This document shows, piece after piece, positions 55,284 to 63,927 of a stretch of DNA of 64,000 bases. This stretch comes from an uncultured Dokdonia sp. GTDB taxonomy: Bacteria > Bacteroidota > Bacteroidia > Flavobacteriales > Flavobacteriaceae. A program made the translations under genes and the position numbers. The DNA lies in contig CANNDF010000006.1 in assembly GCA_947503305.1 (NCBI GenBank), forward strand, positions 1 through 64,000, in the 5' to 3' direction. Every line of letters begins with the position of its first letter. Position 1 is the stretch's first letter. The notes beneath the pieces are model-generated. The model saw only the letters and a list, made by a program, of their open reading frames with translations. It was not told where the DNA came from and ran no database searches.

Positions 55284-58031
55284 TTAGTTACTTCGCATAT
55301 AGACGATCGTTTTTCCGTTTTCTTCTTTAACATTTATAGTTGCTATAGCATCTGGTTTTTTTACGATTTCTTTTGCTTCTTCGGTAGAGATCTTTTTATC
55401 ATTATAATAAAAAGTAGCCCCTTTTTTAATAACCTCTCGTAAATCTATAAGGAGATCTGTTTCTTGAGAATCTTCTATAATCTCAATGACTTCTGCTCCA
55501 TGGGAAGGCTCGCCTCTTTCTATAATCTCAATGATTTCCACTTCTGATAAAGGCTCAACTGCTTCCTCTATTTCAATGATTTCGACAGTATTTACGGTAG
55601 GAGTAACCCCTACAATATCTACTGTTACAATGTCATCTTCATCAATGGTACGTTGGCCATCTTCATCTACAACGACATATTTTATTTTTTGGTTTTTAGA
55701 CTTCTTTTTATTTTTTGATTCTTTGACTTTTATAATGGTATTTCCAGGATACGATGGTGGCGGTGCTATTGCTGGATAAGGTTGTGCCTTTTTCTTTTGT
55801 TTAAGTGTCATTCTATTATAAATACGGAACATCACAGCAACTTCATCCTTTAAAATTTGACCTGTTGGATTTACATTGTATTTTTTTGCCAGTGCATTAT
55901 AGGCTTTAATCTCATCTTTAGAAGGAGGATCCGTAGGGTCTTGACTACTATCTATAACCGTTACTTCTTGATCGTAAGGAACCGCAATTACAGATTTATT
56001 ATCATCTGCAATGACATAAGAAGTTCCAGCAGGAACTCTTTGTAATGTTGCCTCTTCCTTAGTAGGGTATGCATTTTTCCCGTGTGCTTTTATAAAACCA
56101 TTATTCATAGGTGCTGAAGGCGGAGGAAGATTTGCCCCTGGAGCATTAGGTGCTGGTGGAGGTGGAGGTGGAGGAGGGACAAGACCATGTCCGTCTGGAT
56201 TTGCTTTATAAAGCTTTGTCTTTTTATACTCTTTATTGAGTTTTTTTATAAAATCTGAATCGGCATCTTGCAGCGAAATGTCCATTTTAAAAGAGGTATA
56301 CTCTTGCGCTTCCCATGGGGCAGTAATTTTATCTATAGTTTTTGCAAAATCTGCTAAGGATGTTTTTATTCCATTTACCGTTACAGAAGCTTTTGAAATC
56401 GTAATACTGAGTCCATCATTAATGACAATCTCTTTAGATATAGTCTCTTCTCCATTCTCAACGCCTTCTCTTATTGATGTAGTTCCTTTTTCAAAGGATG
56501 CCATGATATTTTTAGAACCATTTGCTTTAGAAAGATGCGTTTTATTATACGCTTTATTTACTTTTTTTAGAAAGTCATCAGTAACATTTTTTTTGTATAC
56601 AGATGGAGTAAAACCCGTATAGTCGGTCTCTTCCCAATCTTTAGTAAGAGTATTTATGTTTTTAGTAACATCTTTAAGAGCTACGTTTTCTCCGTTAATA
56701 GAAATCTTGTTATTATGTAATACAATAAGGATGGCTTTTTTTCCATTTTTATGGGCTCCTTTTATAAATTCTTTTGCATAGGAATTTGTTAGGTAATCGA
56801 CTTGCTCTTGAGCCTCCAAAGAAGTGCGATCAGCCATAGGAGTATTCCCTTTTGAACGTACAATTTCTTCATAAGGGGTGACTATTCTATGATACCCATA
56901 AGTTGTAGCAACCTTTTGTATAAATACTAAATCTTTATAGGTAATGTCTCTTTGCGAAGACACATGAATATTAACAACATTGTCACGTTGTTCTTTAGTA
57001 AGGTCTGTATGCAAAGATTCTAAAGTTTTTTGTAGATTTTTTTTAGAAGTTTTAATGTTGTCTACTTCTAAAGAAGTGTTGTCAAGTATCTTAATATCAA
57101 TACTTCTTGCATGTAAAATGACATCAGACTTTTTATAAGCTTCTAATGAGGGTTGTGCAATAATTCCTTGATTAAAGACCAATAAACAGCCTAGAATAAT
57201 AGGAATCAATAATAGCGCGCTGAGAGCGAGTCGCTTTCGATTAAATGATTGTGATAACATAAGGATTCGTTTTTTTGTTGATGAATAATTAAATGGACTC
57301 TCAAGCGTAGTATGATGAGTACTACTAGCATAGTGTAAGAGTATATGTTGATATTGATAAATATCGTGTTGTTCCTGTATAGCACCTTGATCTGCAAGGA
57401 ATTCGTGATTCAGGGTGATTGATTTTTTAGTAATCCAGAATAATGGATTAAACCAAAACACCACCTGCAAAAATTCTATAAATAAAATATCTAATGAATG
57501 TTTTTGACGTACATGAGTGGCTTCATGTGCAATTACTTCGGGTGGGATTTCTTTGTTTTCATACCGCTTTTGCGAAAGAAATATATACTTCAAAAACGAG
57601 TGTGGAATAATAGACTGTTGTAAGAGCGCCAGTGTAAAATCTCTGTGATCATGGATTTCTGCTATTGTTATTTTTCGCTTTAAGCGAATTAAATTTAATA
57701 GAAAACGCCCTCCAAAAACAAGGACACCTAATCCATAGATACTCCATAATATATAGGGTAAATAGTTTGTTTTTTCTTCTACTAAAAAGGGTTCGGAAGA
57801 TACAATGTTAGCGTCCCGTGTTTGCGCAAACTCTCCTATCCAGATTTCCTGAGGAGTTTCTGTGGTCGTGTATGTAAATGTTATTAAAGGAATTGTAAGT
57901 GAGAAAATAAGACTGACTAACAAATAATAACGTTTAAAATGATGGAGTGCTTTTGCTTCCAATACGATTTTATAAAACCCAAATAAGACGGCAAAACACA
58001 ATGTGCTTTTGATAAGATATGTGATGATCAT
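55284..58031 (-). CDS. M56 (BlaR1-like) membrane metallopeptidase with long repetitive tail
   Basis: 915 aa. N-terminal helices (about 5-25, 35-55, 90-112), the zinc motif VIAHEATHVRQKHSLD near residue 190 and a helix near 268-288 define the M56 core. The tail holds two similar ~100-residue units, one near DDFLKKVNKAYNKTHLSKAN and one near SDFIKKLNKEYKKTKLYKAN. A proline run (PPPPPPPPAP), three EIIEI-type repeats and a final VDIV/YNDKKISTEEA domain follow. It overlaps the BlaI gene by 4 bp. No TonB domain is seen here, unlike the first sensor. Confidence 0.87.
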   Translation of the reverse strand: MIITYLIKSTLCFAVLFGFYKIVLEAKALHHFKRYYLLVSLIFSLTIPLITFTYTTTETPQEIWIGEFAQTRDANIVSSEPFLVEEKTNYLPYILWSIYGLGVLVFGGRFLLNLIRLKRKITIAEIHDHRDFTLALLQQSIIPHSFLKYIFLSQKRYENKEIPPEVIAHEATHVRQKHSLDILFIEFLQVVFWFNPLFWITKKSITLNHEFLADQGAIQEQHDIYQYQHILLHYASSTHHTTLESPFNYSSTKKRILMLSQSFNRKRLALSALLLIPIILGCLLVFNQGIIAQPSLEAYKKSDVILHARSIDIKILDNTSLEVDNIKTSKKNLQKTLESLHTDLTKEQRDNVVNIHVSSQRDITYKDLVFIQKVATTYGYHRIVTPYEEIVRSKGNTPMADRTSLEAQEQVDYLTNSYAKEFIKGAHKNGKKAILIVLHNNKISINGENVALKDVTKNINTLTKDWEETDYTGFTPSVYKKNVTDDFLKKVNKAYNKTHLSKANGSKNIMASFEKGTTSIREGVENGEETISKEIVINDGLSITISKASVTVNGIKTSLADFAKTIDKITAPWEAQEYTSFKMDISLQDADSDFIKKLNKEYKKTKLYKANPDGHGLVPPPPPPPPAPNAPGANLPPPSAPMNNGFIKAHGKNAYPTKEEATLQRVPAGTSYVIADDNKSVIAVPYDQEVTVIDSSQDPTDPPSKDEIKAYNALAKKYNVNPTGQILKDEVAVMFRIYNRMTLKQKKKAQPYPAIAPPPSYPGNTIIKVKESKNKKKSKNQKIKYVVVDEDGQRTIDEDDIVTVDIVGVTPTVNTVEIIEIEEAVEPLSEVEIIEIIERGEPSHGAEVIEIIEDSQETDLLIDLREVIKKGATFYYNDKKISTEEAKEIVKKPDAIATINVKEENGKTIVYMRSN

Positions 58032-58399
58032 TGCTTTCTCTTTTTAAGTTGACTATCTATAATACTACGTAAATCTTCAAGTTCTTTTTCACTCAGATCT
58101 GTTTCTTGAGTAAAGAAAGAAGCAAACTGAGATGCCGAATCATTAAAAAAGTTTTTAATAAGACCATTTACATGTTTAGAAAAATAATCTGTCTTTTTTA
58201 CCAAAGGAAAATATTCTCTAGAACGTCCCACCTGTGCGTAGTCTACAAAATTTTTATCCTGCATTCTTTTAAGAAGGGTTGCAATAGTTGTAATTGCAGG
58301 TTTAGGATCAGGATAAGCATCTAGCAGATCTTTCATAAAGGCACGTTCCTCTTTCCATAGGAGTTGCATAAGTTGTTCTTCAGAAGCAGATAAAGACAT
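58028..58399 (-). CDS. BlaI/MecI family repressor (second copy)
   Basis: 123 aa. Winged-helix features: LSASEEQLMQLLWKEER, KPAITTIATLLKRMQDKNFVDY and the wing GRSREYFPL. It is coupled to the M56 gene. Two canonical BlaI dyads stand directly upstream, so autoregulation is well supported. Confidence 0.93.
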   Translation of the reverse strand: MSLSASEEQLMQLLWKEERAFMKDLLDAYPDPKPAITTIATLLKRMQDKNFVDYAQVGRSREYFPLVKKTDYFSKHVNGLIKNFFNDSASQFASFFTQETDLSEKELEDLRSIIDSQLKKRKQ

Positions 58400-58415
58400 A
58401 AGGCACTACATTTAT

Positions 58416-58462
58416 ATTCTACAAATGTAGAATAATATTTTAATTCTACAAGTGTAGAATTA
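58416..58462. promoter_or_regulatory. Twin BlaI operators
   Basis: Two dyads of the form TACA-N2-TGTA: an 18-bp palindrome at 58416-58433 and a 22-bp one at 58441-58462, with centres 27 bp apart. The sequence matches the known BlaI/MecI operator consensus and lies 17 bp before the repressor start on the minus strand. Confidence 0.88.
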
Positions 58463-58471
58463 AAATTTAAC

Positions 58472-58501
58472 AAAAAAAGCACATAGAGTCCATGTGCTTT
58501 T
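58472..58501 (-). terminator. Rho-independent terminator of the SDR gene
   Basis: Ten-base perfect stem AAAAGCACAT/ATGTGCTTTT around a 7-nt loop, followed on the minus strand by T residues, 20 bp after the SDR stop. Confidence 0.87.
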
Positions 58502-58521
58502 AATACGATTTTAAGAAGGGA

Positions 58522-59268
58522 CTAGTTACGTCCAGCTCTCACACCCCCATCGATATCCCAGATGGCACCGGTAACCCATGATGCTTTATCAGAAAGTAAA
58601 AATGTGATGCTCTCGGCTACATCTTCAGGAGTACCATTACGTCCTATAGGATGAAAACCATGAAACCCTTCTAAGGCTTTTTCGGCTTCATCTTTCCCCC
58701 CAAAAACACCATGATATACAGGAGTTGATACTACAGCAGGAGACACGGCATTTACTCTGATATTATGATCTGCAAGTTCCATAGCTAGATGCTGTGTGAG
58801 GGAATGCAACCCTGCTTTTTGCATAGAGTATGCAGAAGATGGGGTCGCTTTTACAGCTTGTTTTGCCCACATAGAGCCTACATTTACGATAGCACCACCC
58901 TGTGTTTCTTTCATTTTTTTTGCAGCAGCTTGTGTGATAAAGAAAAATCCTCTGTTTAGATCCTGATACGAATCATAATCTTCTTGTGTATGCTCTAAAA
59001 ATGCTTTTGGACCAAAAATCCCTGATGCATTTACTAGATAATCTAAGTTGTCCCATCCAGCAACCTTGTTTGTAAAGTTTTGTACGGCTACTGTATCAGT
59101 AATGTCAAGTTGATGTTTTACAAGATTAGGTGCATCTGCTACTTTACTGGGTGTACGTCCTGCAATATGTACCGTCGCTCCTTGTGTGAGCAAATTTTCT
59201 ACTGTAGCTAGACCGATACCGCTTGTGCCGCCTATAACTAATGCTGTTTTGTTGTTTGTTGTTTCCAT
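58522..59268 (-). CDS. Short-chain dehydrogenase/reductase
   Basis: 248 aa classical SDR. It has the cofactor motif [13 protein letters not shown], the catalytic Ser in [16 protein letters not shown] (YxxxK) and VNAVSPAVV. Substrate unknown. It lies 65 bp from a TetR gene and both promoters contain the same dyad, so the TetR protein probably controls it. Confidence 0.92.
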   Translation of the reverse strand: METTNNKTALVIGGTSGIGLATVENLLTQGATVHIAGRTPSKVADAPNLVKHQLDITDTVAVQNFTNKVAGWDNLDYLVNASGIFGPKAFLEHTQEDYDSYQDLNRGFFFITQAAAKKMKETQGGAIVNVGSMWAKQAVKATPSSAYSMQKAGLHSLTQHLAMELADHNIRVNAVSPAVVSTPVYHGVFGGKDEAEKALEGFHGFHPIGRNGTPEDVAESITFLLSDKASWVTGAIWDIDGGVRAGRN

Positions 59269-59299
59269 GATATATATATTTATTATAATTAATTATTGA

Positions 59300-59313
59300 A
59301 CAGACAAGTCTGT
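59300..59313. promoter_or_regulatory. TetR operator before the SDR gene
   Basis: Inverted repeat ACAGAC-AA-GTCTGT. Its AGAC-N2-GTCT core recurs upstream of the TetR gene at 59929-59938. Confidence 0.72.
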
Positions 59314-59333
59314 CTTTTTATAGATAAATTTTT

Positions 59334-59894
59334 TTAAGTAATTAGTTTTTTACAAAGACTGTGTGCTGTTTGAATAGGCCACGGGTCTTGATGTAAATGA
59401 CTTTCTGAGAGTCCACCTTCATAAAGCACATACAGTTGTCTGGCTAGTACTTTTATTGTTTCCTGATCTTTCTGAGTATCTTCGGCTACAAGTTCTTCTA
59501 TATATTGTATAAGCGTACTTTTTCCGTGTTGAATAACCTCTCGTATACGCTTGTTATCTTGTGGGATTTCTGATATGGTATTCAAGCACCAACACCCATT
59601 AAAATTGGCCCCTGCATAAAATGCAGCTAAAAAATCAAACAAGCCCAACAAACGCTCCTTTCCTTTTGGGTATGCTTCTAAAAAGGGTTTTAATTCTTCA
59701 AAAAACAATTGATCTTTGTATTGTAAATAAGCAATGCAGATATCTTCTTTTGACTTAAAATGACTATATAGTGTCGCTTTGGCAATACCAGCTTCTTTGA
59801 TAATTTCATTAATCCCTGTTAGATTGTACCCTTTCTCATAAAATAAACGAGAAGCAGTTTCAATAATAGTATGTCTAACAAGACTGTGTTTCAT
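59334..59894 (-). CDS. TetR/AcrR family repressor
   Basis: 186 aa. The N-terminal helix-turn-helix is clear: IIETASRLFYEKGYNLTGIN and IAKATLYSHFKSKEDI. The C-terminal ligand domain is of the AcrR/NemR-like type with Cys residues in FNGCWCLNT that could sense electrophiles. It lies 65 bp upstream of the SDR gene in the same direction. Confidence 0.92.
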   Translation of the reverse strand: MKHSLVRHTIIETASRLFYEKGYNLTGINEIIKEAGIAKATLYSHFKSKEDICIAYLQYKDQLFFEELKPFLEAYPKGKERLLGLFDFLAAFYAGANFNGCWCLNTISEIPQDNKRIREVIQHGKSTLIQYIEELVAEDTQKDQETIKVLARQLYVLYEGGLSESHLHQDPWPIQTAHSLCKKLIT

Positions 59895-59928
59895 AAGACA
59901 AATATAGTATAAAATCTCAAAAACAGAC

Positions 59929-59938
59929 AGACTTGTCT
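59929..59938. promoter_or_regulatory. TetR operator before its own gene
   Basis: AGAC-TT-GTCT core 35 bp upstream of the TetR start, matching the dyad at the SDR promoter; this indicates autoregulation. Confidence 0.68.
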
Positions 59939-59965
59939 ATTTTTAATATTAAATTAACTTTTGTG

Positions 59966-60856
59966 TTAGATCAGTATGCGTTGCCTTATATCATATTCTT
60001 GAGATAGGGATTTCATTTTTTTTTCAAATGCTGTTTTATAATAAGCTGGGAGTTCAGAACTATCTTGAAAATAGGTTTGATACCGTGCTTCTAGTTCTGG
60101 AAAGTGTTTTTGAATAGCTTTTAAGATGAGTGTTTTACTATCTGCTTTTCCAGACCCAAAAAGAGTTATTGAGGCGGGCATTACATAGTGAGCTTTTACT
60201 GTTTTGAAAGCTGTAAATAACACATCCAAATGCGCTGTAGTATCAGAAATAAATGGGAGTAAAGGCATCATACTAACGCCAGATAAAAACCCCTCTTGTA
60301 GGGTAGACTCCAGACTTTGTAATCGTAAGGATGGAGCAGTAGCACCTGGCTCAAATATAGCACCTATAGAATCTTCTAATGTAGAAAAAGAGTAGGATAT
60401 AATAACCCCGCGGCCTAATGGTTTTTTTAAGTCATCAGGTAAGATGGCTGTTTTGTCTATTTGATGTAAAATATCATAATCACGATTTACCAGGTCAGAC
60501 TTTGTAATGATATGTACAGGAAAACGGTATTTTGCTATTAGCTGTAATGCCTGCCTGGTCAATTCATATTTTTTTTCAATCTGGAGGTATGGATCGGTTG
60601 CAGAGGATACTACAATAATTCCATACTGCCCTTTTTTTGCTCTATTGTATAACTGACGATCTAATAACTCGATAGCATTTGTTTTTACAGAAAGAGAGGT
60701 CTCAAGATTATGTCCATATTTACTGCCTCTGATGTAACAATACAGACAGTTAAAAGAGCAACTGCTATACAGATTTATAGTATAGTCATCTAGAAACCAG
60801 GGATCACGACGTTTGGTTTTATTAAGTATGGATGTAACTTGGATTTCTCTTGGCAT
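59966..60856 (-). CDS. Radical SAM protein, spore photoproduct lyase-like family
   Basis: 296 aa. The iron-sulphur motif is YSSCSFNCLYCYIRG (CxxxCxxC). Further landmarks are IIVVSSATDPYLQIEKKYELTR and HIITKSDLVNRD, as in the SplB-like/Rv2578c group. A DNA repair or modification role is possible, but family members without sporulation are uncharacterised. Confidence 0.85.
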   Translation of the reverse strand: MPREIQVTSILNKTKRRDPWFLDDYTINLYSSCSFNCLYCYIRGSKYGHNLETSLSVKTNAIELLDRQLYNRAKKGQYGIIVVSSATDPYLQIEKKYELTRQALQLIAKYRFPVHIITKSDLVNRDYDILHQIDKTAILPDDLKKPLGRGVIISYSFSTLEDSIGAIFEPGATAPSLRLQSLESTLQEGFLSGVSMMPLLPFISDTTAHLDVLFTAFKTVKAHYVMPASITLFGSGKADSKTLILKAIQKHFPELEARYQTYFQDSSELPAYYKTAFEKKMKSLSQEYDIRQRILI

Positions 60857-60910
60857 CGTTTTTATGTATAACCTACAAGGGTATACCTTTTTTAGAATTG
60901 GGTTTTATAC

Positions 60911-60924
60911 GCTTTCGCGAAAGC
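60911..60924. repeat. Dispersed 14-bp palindrome, copy 11 (intergenic)
   Basis: Perfect GCTTTCGCGAAAGC, extended by TAC and GTA to a 20-bp palindrome (60908-60927). Confidence 0.95.
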
Positions 60925-60957
60925 GTACTATCTCTTTTATGAGTAAAACCGTGTCTT

Positions 60958-62202
60958 TTACTTATTGTAGGGTTGCTCGTTAACCCAATGAAACCCACGA
61001 TTGATTAATTCTATTTTGCTTAGATCCTTGGCGACACATTCTATAGATAATGTATCTCCATATAATATACCTTCTAAGCGTAATTTATCCTCAGACTTAG
61101 TAACTGAAAAGTTATTTTCCTGTTCCCAATCTCCTTCATACATGGTGACTGTTTTTTGTAATGAGTCTAGAGTAAATGTGTATCGCTTTATTTCTCCGTC
61201 CATCATTTTTACGGAAGCACTGTTTTTTCTATCTATCACAAGATATCGCCACCGAAGACTATCTGTGATCAGCGGAGGTAATGTATCTTTATTTTTTATA
61301 AAGGTTTGTACTTCCCATATTCCATATAATTCTGGTTTGGGGCGTTTGTCTCCATAAGAACGCTCAGAGGTATATCCTTGCCATGACATCACCGCGATGA
61401 ATCCGATGGTTGCAACTATTTTAACCCACAAAATTATTTTTTTATAGAGAACATCTTTAGAAGGGGTGTAGTATGTAAGTGCTTGTGTGGGTTGATTTGT
61501 AATAAACAGGTGTATAAATCGCTTGATATCCGAAAAGAAAATCACACAAGCCATTCCTATAAGATGTGATGAAAATAGTTTTACAGGGATATCATAAAAG
61601 AAGTTCATCATGGCTACTTGTGTCATGACGCCTATCGTAATAAATGCCCCTAAGGTTTGTGTTCTTCTAGGAATAAGTAATATCCCTCCTAACACTTCCA
61701 TACACCCTACAAATACATTAAAGCCTTCACTATGTCCCATATAGGTCCATGCCAGACCCATAGGTGACATTTCTCCTAAGGGTTGTAATAAGTCAAGTAA
61801 AGAGGGACCTATAAATTGAAGTTTGAAGATTTTTACAAATCCATAAAAAAACATGAAGGCGATCAAAAAGATTCTGAGAATGATTAAAAACCAATAAAAT
61901 AATTGATTATAAGAAGGTCTTTTTCTATCTAGAAAACTCCAAAGAGCAGTTCCTATTACAGTTATTACAACTTGTAAAAAGAGACTTATATATGACATTG
62001 TAGTATCTCCACTACCGGTGCTAAAAAATTCTAGCCTTCCTTCAGATTTAAAAATCGTTTGCCCGATCCATACAAATAATGACTCAAGCAATCTACCTCC
62101 AAACATGAGAAATATGTAGAGTATAAAGTAGAGAAAAATAAATCTAAAAAAGACTTTTCTGATTATTGACCAGTCTTTGCGAACTTCATGCGTAAGTAAC
62201 AT
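60958..62202 (-). CDS. DoxX-like membrane protein
   Basis: 414 aa with about seven helices in residues 15-290. The DoxX-like part includes MEVLGGILLIPRRTQTLGAF and IGMACVIFFSDIKRF. A C-terminal soluble beta domain (about 300-414) contains ELYGIWEVQTFIKN and could be periplasmic. The function is unknown. Confidence 0.75.
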   Translation of the reverse strand: MLLTHEVRKDWSIIRKVFFRFIFLYFILYIFLMFGGRLLESLFVWIGQTIFKSEGRLEFFSTGSGDTTMSYISLFLQVVITVIGTALWSFLDRKRPSYNQLFYWFLIILRIFLIAFMFFYGFVKIFKLQFIGPSLLDLLQPLGEMSPMGLAWTYMGHSEGFNVFVGCMEVLGGILLIPRRTQTLGAFITIGVMTQVAMMNFFYDIPVKLFSSHLIGMACVIFFSDIKRFIHLFITNQPTQALTYYTPSKDVLYKKIILWVKIVATIGFIAVMSWQGYTSERSYGDKRPKPELYGIWEVQTFIKNKDTLPPLITDSLRWRYLVIDRKNSASVKMMDGEIKRYTFTLDSLQKTVTMYEGDWEQENNFSVTKSEDKLRLEGILYGDTLSIECVAKDLSKIELINRGFHWVNEQPYNK

Positions 62203-62289
62203 ACAATAATGTGTTTTCTTTTTAAACGTAACTTAAAAAGTAACTAAGTACAATTGGTATGTGTGTATAAAAAGGTTTTTGTTACCTCT

Positions 62290-63678
62290 TTAACTATATA
62301 ATTCGGTAAAATAGCGATAAAAATATGGAATGGTTTCTATCCCTTTTAAGTAATTCCAGATCCCAAAATGCTCATTGGGAGAATGTATCGCGTCACTATC
62401 TAATCCAAATCCCATTAAAATCGTTTTACTTTTTAATTCTTTTTCAAAAAGCGCTACAATAGGAATACTTCCTCCACTACGTTGCGGAATCGGAGTTTTT
62501 CCAAAGGTTTGTTCATAGGCTTTTTCGGCAGCTTGGTATCCTATACTATCGATAGGGGTTACATATCCTTGTCCGCCATGATGTGGGGTTACTTTTACAG
62601 TAACTCCTGCAGGAGCTATACTTTCAAAATGTACTTTGAATAGATGGGTAATTTCTTCCCAATCTTGATGAGGTACTAGACGCATAGATATTTTTGCATA
62701 GGCTTTACTTGCGATGACCGTTTTTGCACCCTCTCCTATATATCCTCCCCATATCCCATTGACATCAAGGGTAGGTCGTATAGAATTTCGTTCGTTTGTT
62801 GTATATCCTTCTTCTCCATATACAGCGTCTATATGTAGTGCGTTTTTATAATTTTCTAAACTGAAAGGAGCTTCGGCCATTTTTGCGCGTTCGGTAGCTG
62901 TCAGTTCTTCTACCTTATCATAAAACCCTTTTACAGTAATGTGATTGTTCTCATCATGCAATGATGCAATCATTTTTGCAAGGATATTAATAGGGTTTGC
63001 CACGGCACCGCCATAAAGTCCAGAATGTAAATCACGATTAGGTCCCGTAACTTCAACTTCTACATAACTAAGGCCACGTAAACCGGTAGTAATACTTGGG
63101 ATATCATTTGCAATCATCCCTGTATCAGAAATTAAGATCACATCATTGGCTAGTTTTTCTTGATTACGTTCTACAAACCAGGCTAGATTTGCACTCCCTA
63201 CTTCTTCTTCACCTTCGATCATAAACTTAACGTTACATGGCAGCTGGTCATTTTCTGTCATATACTCCATCGCTTTGACATGCATGTACATTTGACCTTT
63301 GTCATCACAGGCTCCACGGGCAAAAATAGCACCATCAGGATGCTTGTCTGTCGCTTTTATTACGGGTTCAAAAGGTGGTGAATCCCAAAGATCTAGTGGA
63401 TCTGGGGGCTGTACATCATAATGTCCATATACCAATACGGTAGGTAGCTTGGGATCTATAATCTTATCTGCATATACAATAGGATAGCCAGGAGTCTCAC
63501 ATATTTGTACCTGATCACATCCTGCATTACGAAGACTTTCGGCAACAGCAGTGGCGGTTTGAGTGGTCGCTTTCGCGAAAGCGGAATCCGCACTTATACT
63601 CGGTATCTTGAGTAATTCTATAAGCTCATTGATAAAACGGTCTTTGTGAGTAGCGATGTATTTTTGTATATCTGACAT
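62290..63678 (-). CDS. M20 family dipeptidase
   Basis: 462 aa. Zinc ligands appear in order: VLVYGHYDVQPPD (His, Asp), GACDDKGQM (Asp), MIEGEEEVGS (Glu-Glu), LISDTGM and the late AIHSPNEHFG (His). The length and motifs fit the carnosinase-like dipeptidase subfamily. A palindrome (63569) encodes AFAKA just after residue 32. Confidence 0.93.
   Translation of the reverse strand: MSDIQKYIATHKDRFINELIELLKIPSISADSAFAKATTQTATAVAESLRNAGCDQVQICETPGYPIVYADKIIDPKLPTVLVYGHYDVQPPDPLDLWDSPPFEPVIKATDKHPDGAIFARGACDDKGQMYMHVKAMEYMTENDQLPCNVKFMIEGEEEVGSANLAWFVERNQEKLANDVILISDTGMIANDIPSITTGLRGLSYVEVEVTGPNRDLHSGLYGGAVANPINILAKMIASLHDENNHITVKGFYDKVEELTATERAKMAEAPFSLENYKNALHIDAVYGEEGYTTNERNSIRPTLDVNGIWGGYIGEGAKTVIASKAYAKISMRLVPHQDWEEITHLFKVHFESIAPAGVTVKVTPHHGGQGYVTPIDSIGYQAAEKAYEQTFGKTPIPQRSGGSIPIVALFEKELKSKTILMGFGLDSDAIHSPNEHFGIWNYLKGIETIPYFYRYFTELYS
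63569..63582. repeat. Dispersed 14-bp palindrome, copy 12 (in M20 dipeptidase gene)
   Basis: Perfect GCTTTCGCGAAAGC, read on the minus strand as AFAKA. Confidence 0.95.
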
Positions 63679-63740
63679 ATATCCTAGTTTATCCTCAAAA
63701 ATAATGATTTTATCACCGAATTTTTTATCTCAAAAATTAT

Positions 63741-63769
63741 TTTGCAATTGAAAACTATTCTTATATTTG
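63741..63769 (+). promoter_or_regulatory. Bacteroidota promoter of tRNA-Leu
   Basis: TTTG at 63741 and TATATTTG at 63762-63769, 17 bp apart, match the flavobacterial TTTG / TAnnTTTG consensus, 39 bp before the tRNA. Confidence 0.82.
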
Positions 63770-63808
63770 CACCCCGTTACAAAGCAATGCGTAACGATTT
63801 ATTGAAAT

Positions 63809-63890
63809 GCGGGCGTGGTGGAATTGGTAGACACGCTAGACTTAGGATCTAGTGCCGCAAGGTGTGAGAGTTCGAGTCTCTCCGCCCGTA
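63809..63890 (+). tRNA. tRNA-Leu (UAG anticodon)
   Basis: 82 nt. Acceptor arms GCGGGCG and CGCCCGT pair (one G-U). The D-arm has TTGGTAGA. The anticodon stem CTAGA/TCTAG encloses CTTAGGA, giving anticodon TAG. A variable arm TGCCGCAAGGTG and T-loop TTCGAGT follow. No CCA is encoded. Confidence 0.95.
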
Positions 63891-63896
63891 CAAAGA

Positions 63897-63927
63897 AAAA
63901 GCCGACTTTTTAAAGTCGGCTTTTTTG
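63897..63927 (+). terminator. Rho-independent terminator after tRNA-Leu
   Basis: AAAGCCGACTT pairs with AAGTCGGCTTT around a T/A loop, followed by a T run. Confidence 0.9.

Noticed and set aside
57566-57579. GCTTTTGCGAAAGA as a further palindrome copy
   Set aside because: Two mismatches and no symmetry; kept only as a possible decayed relative.
2441-63582. Dispersed palindromes read as transcription terminators or CRISPR repeats
   Set aside because: Most copies lie inside genes without a T run, and spacing is several kb, so neither a terminator nor an array explains them.
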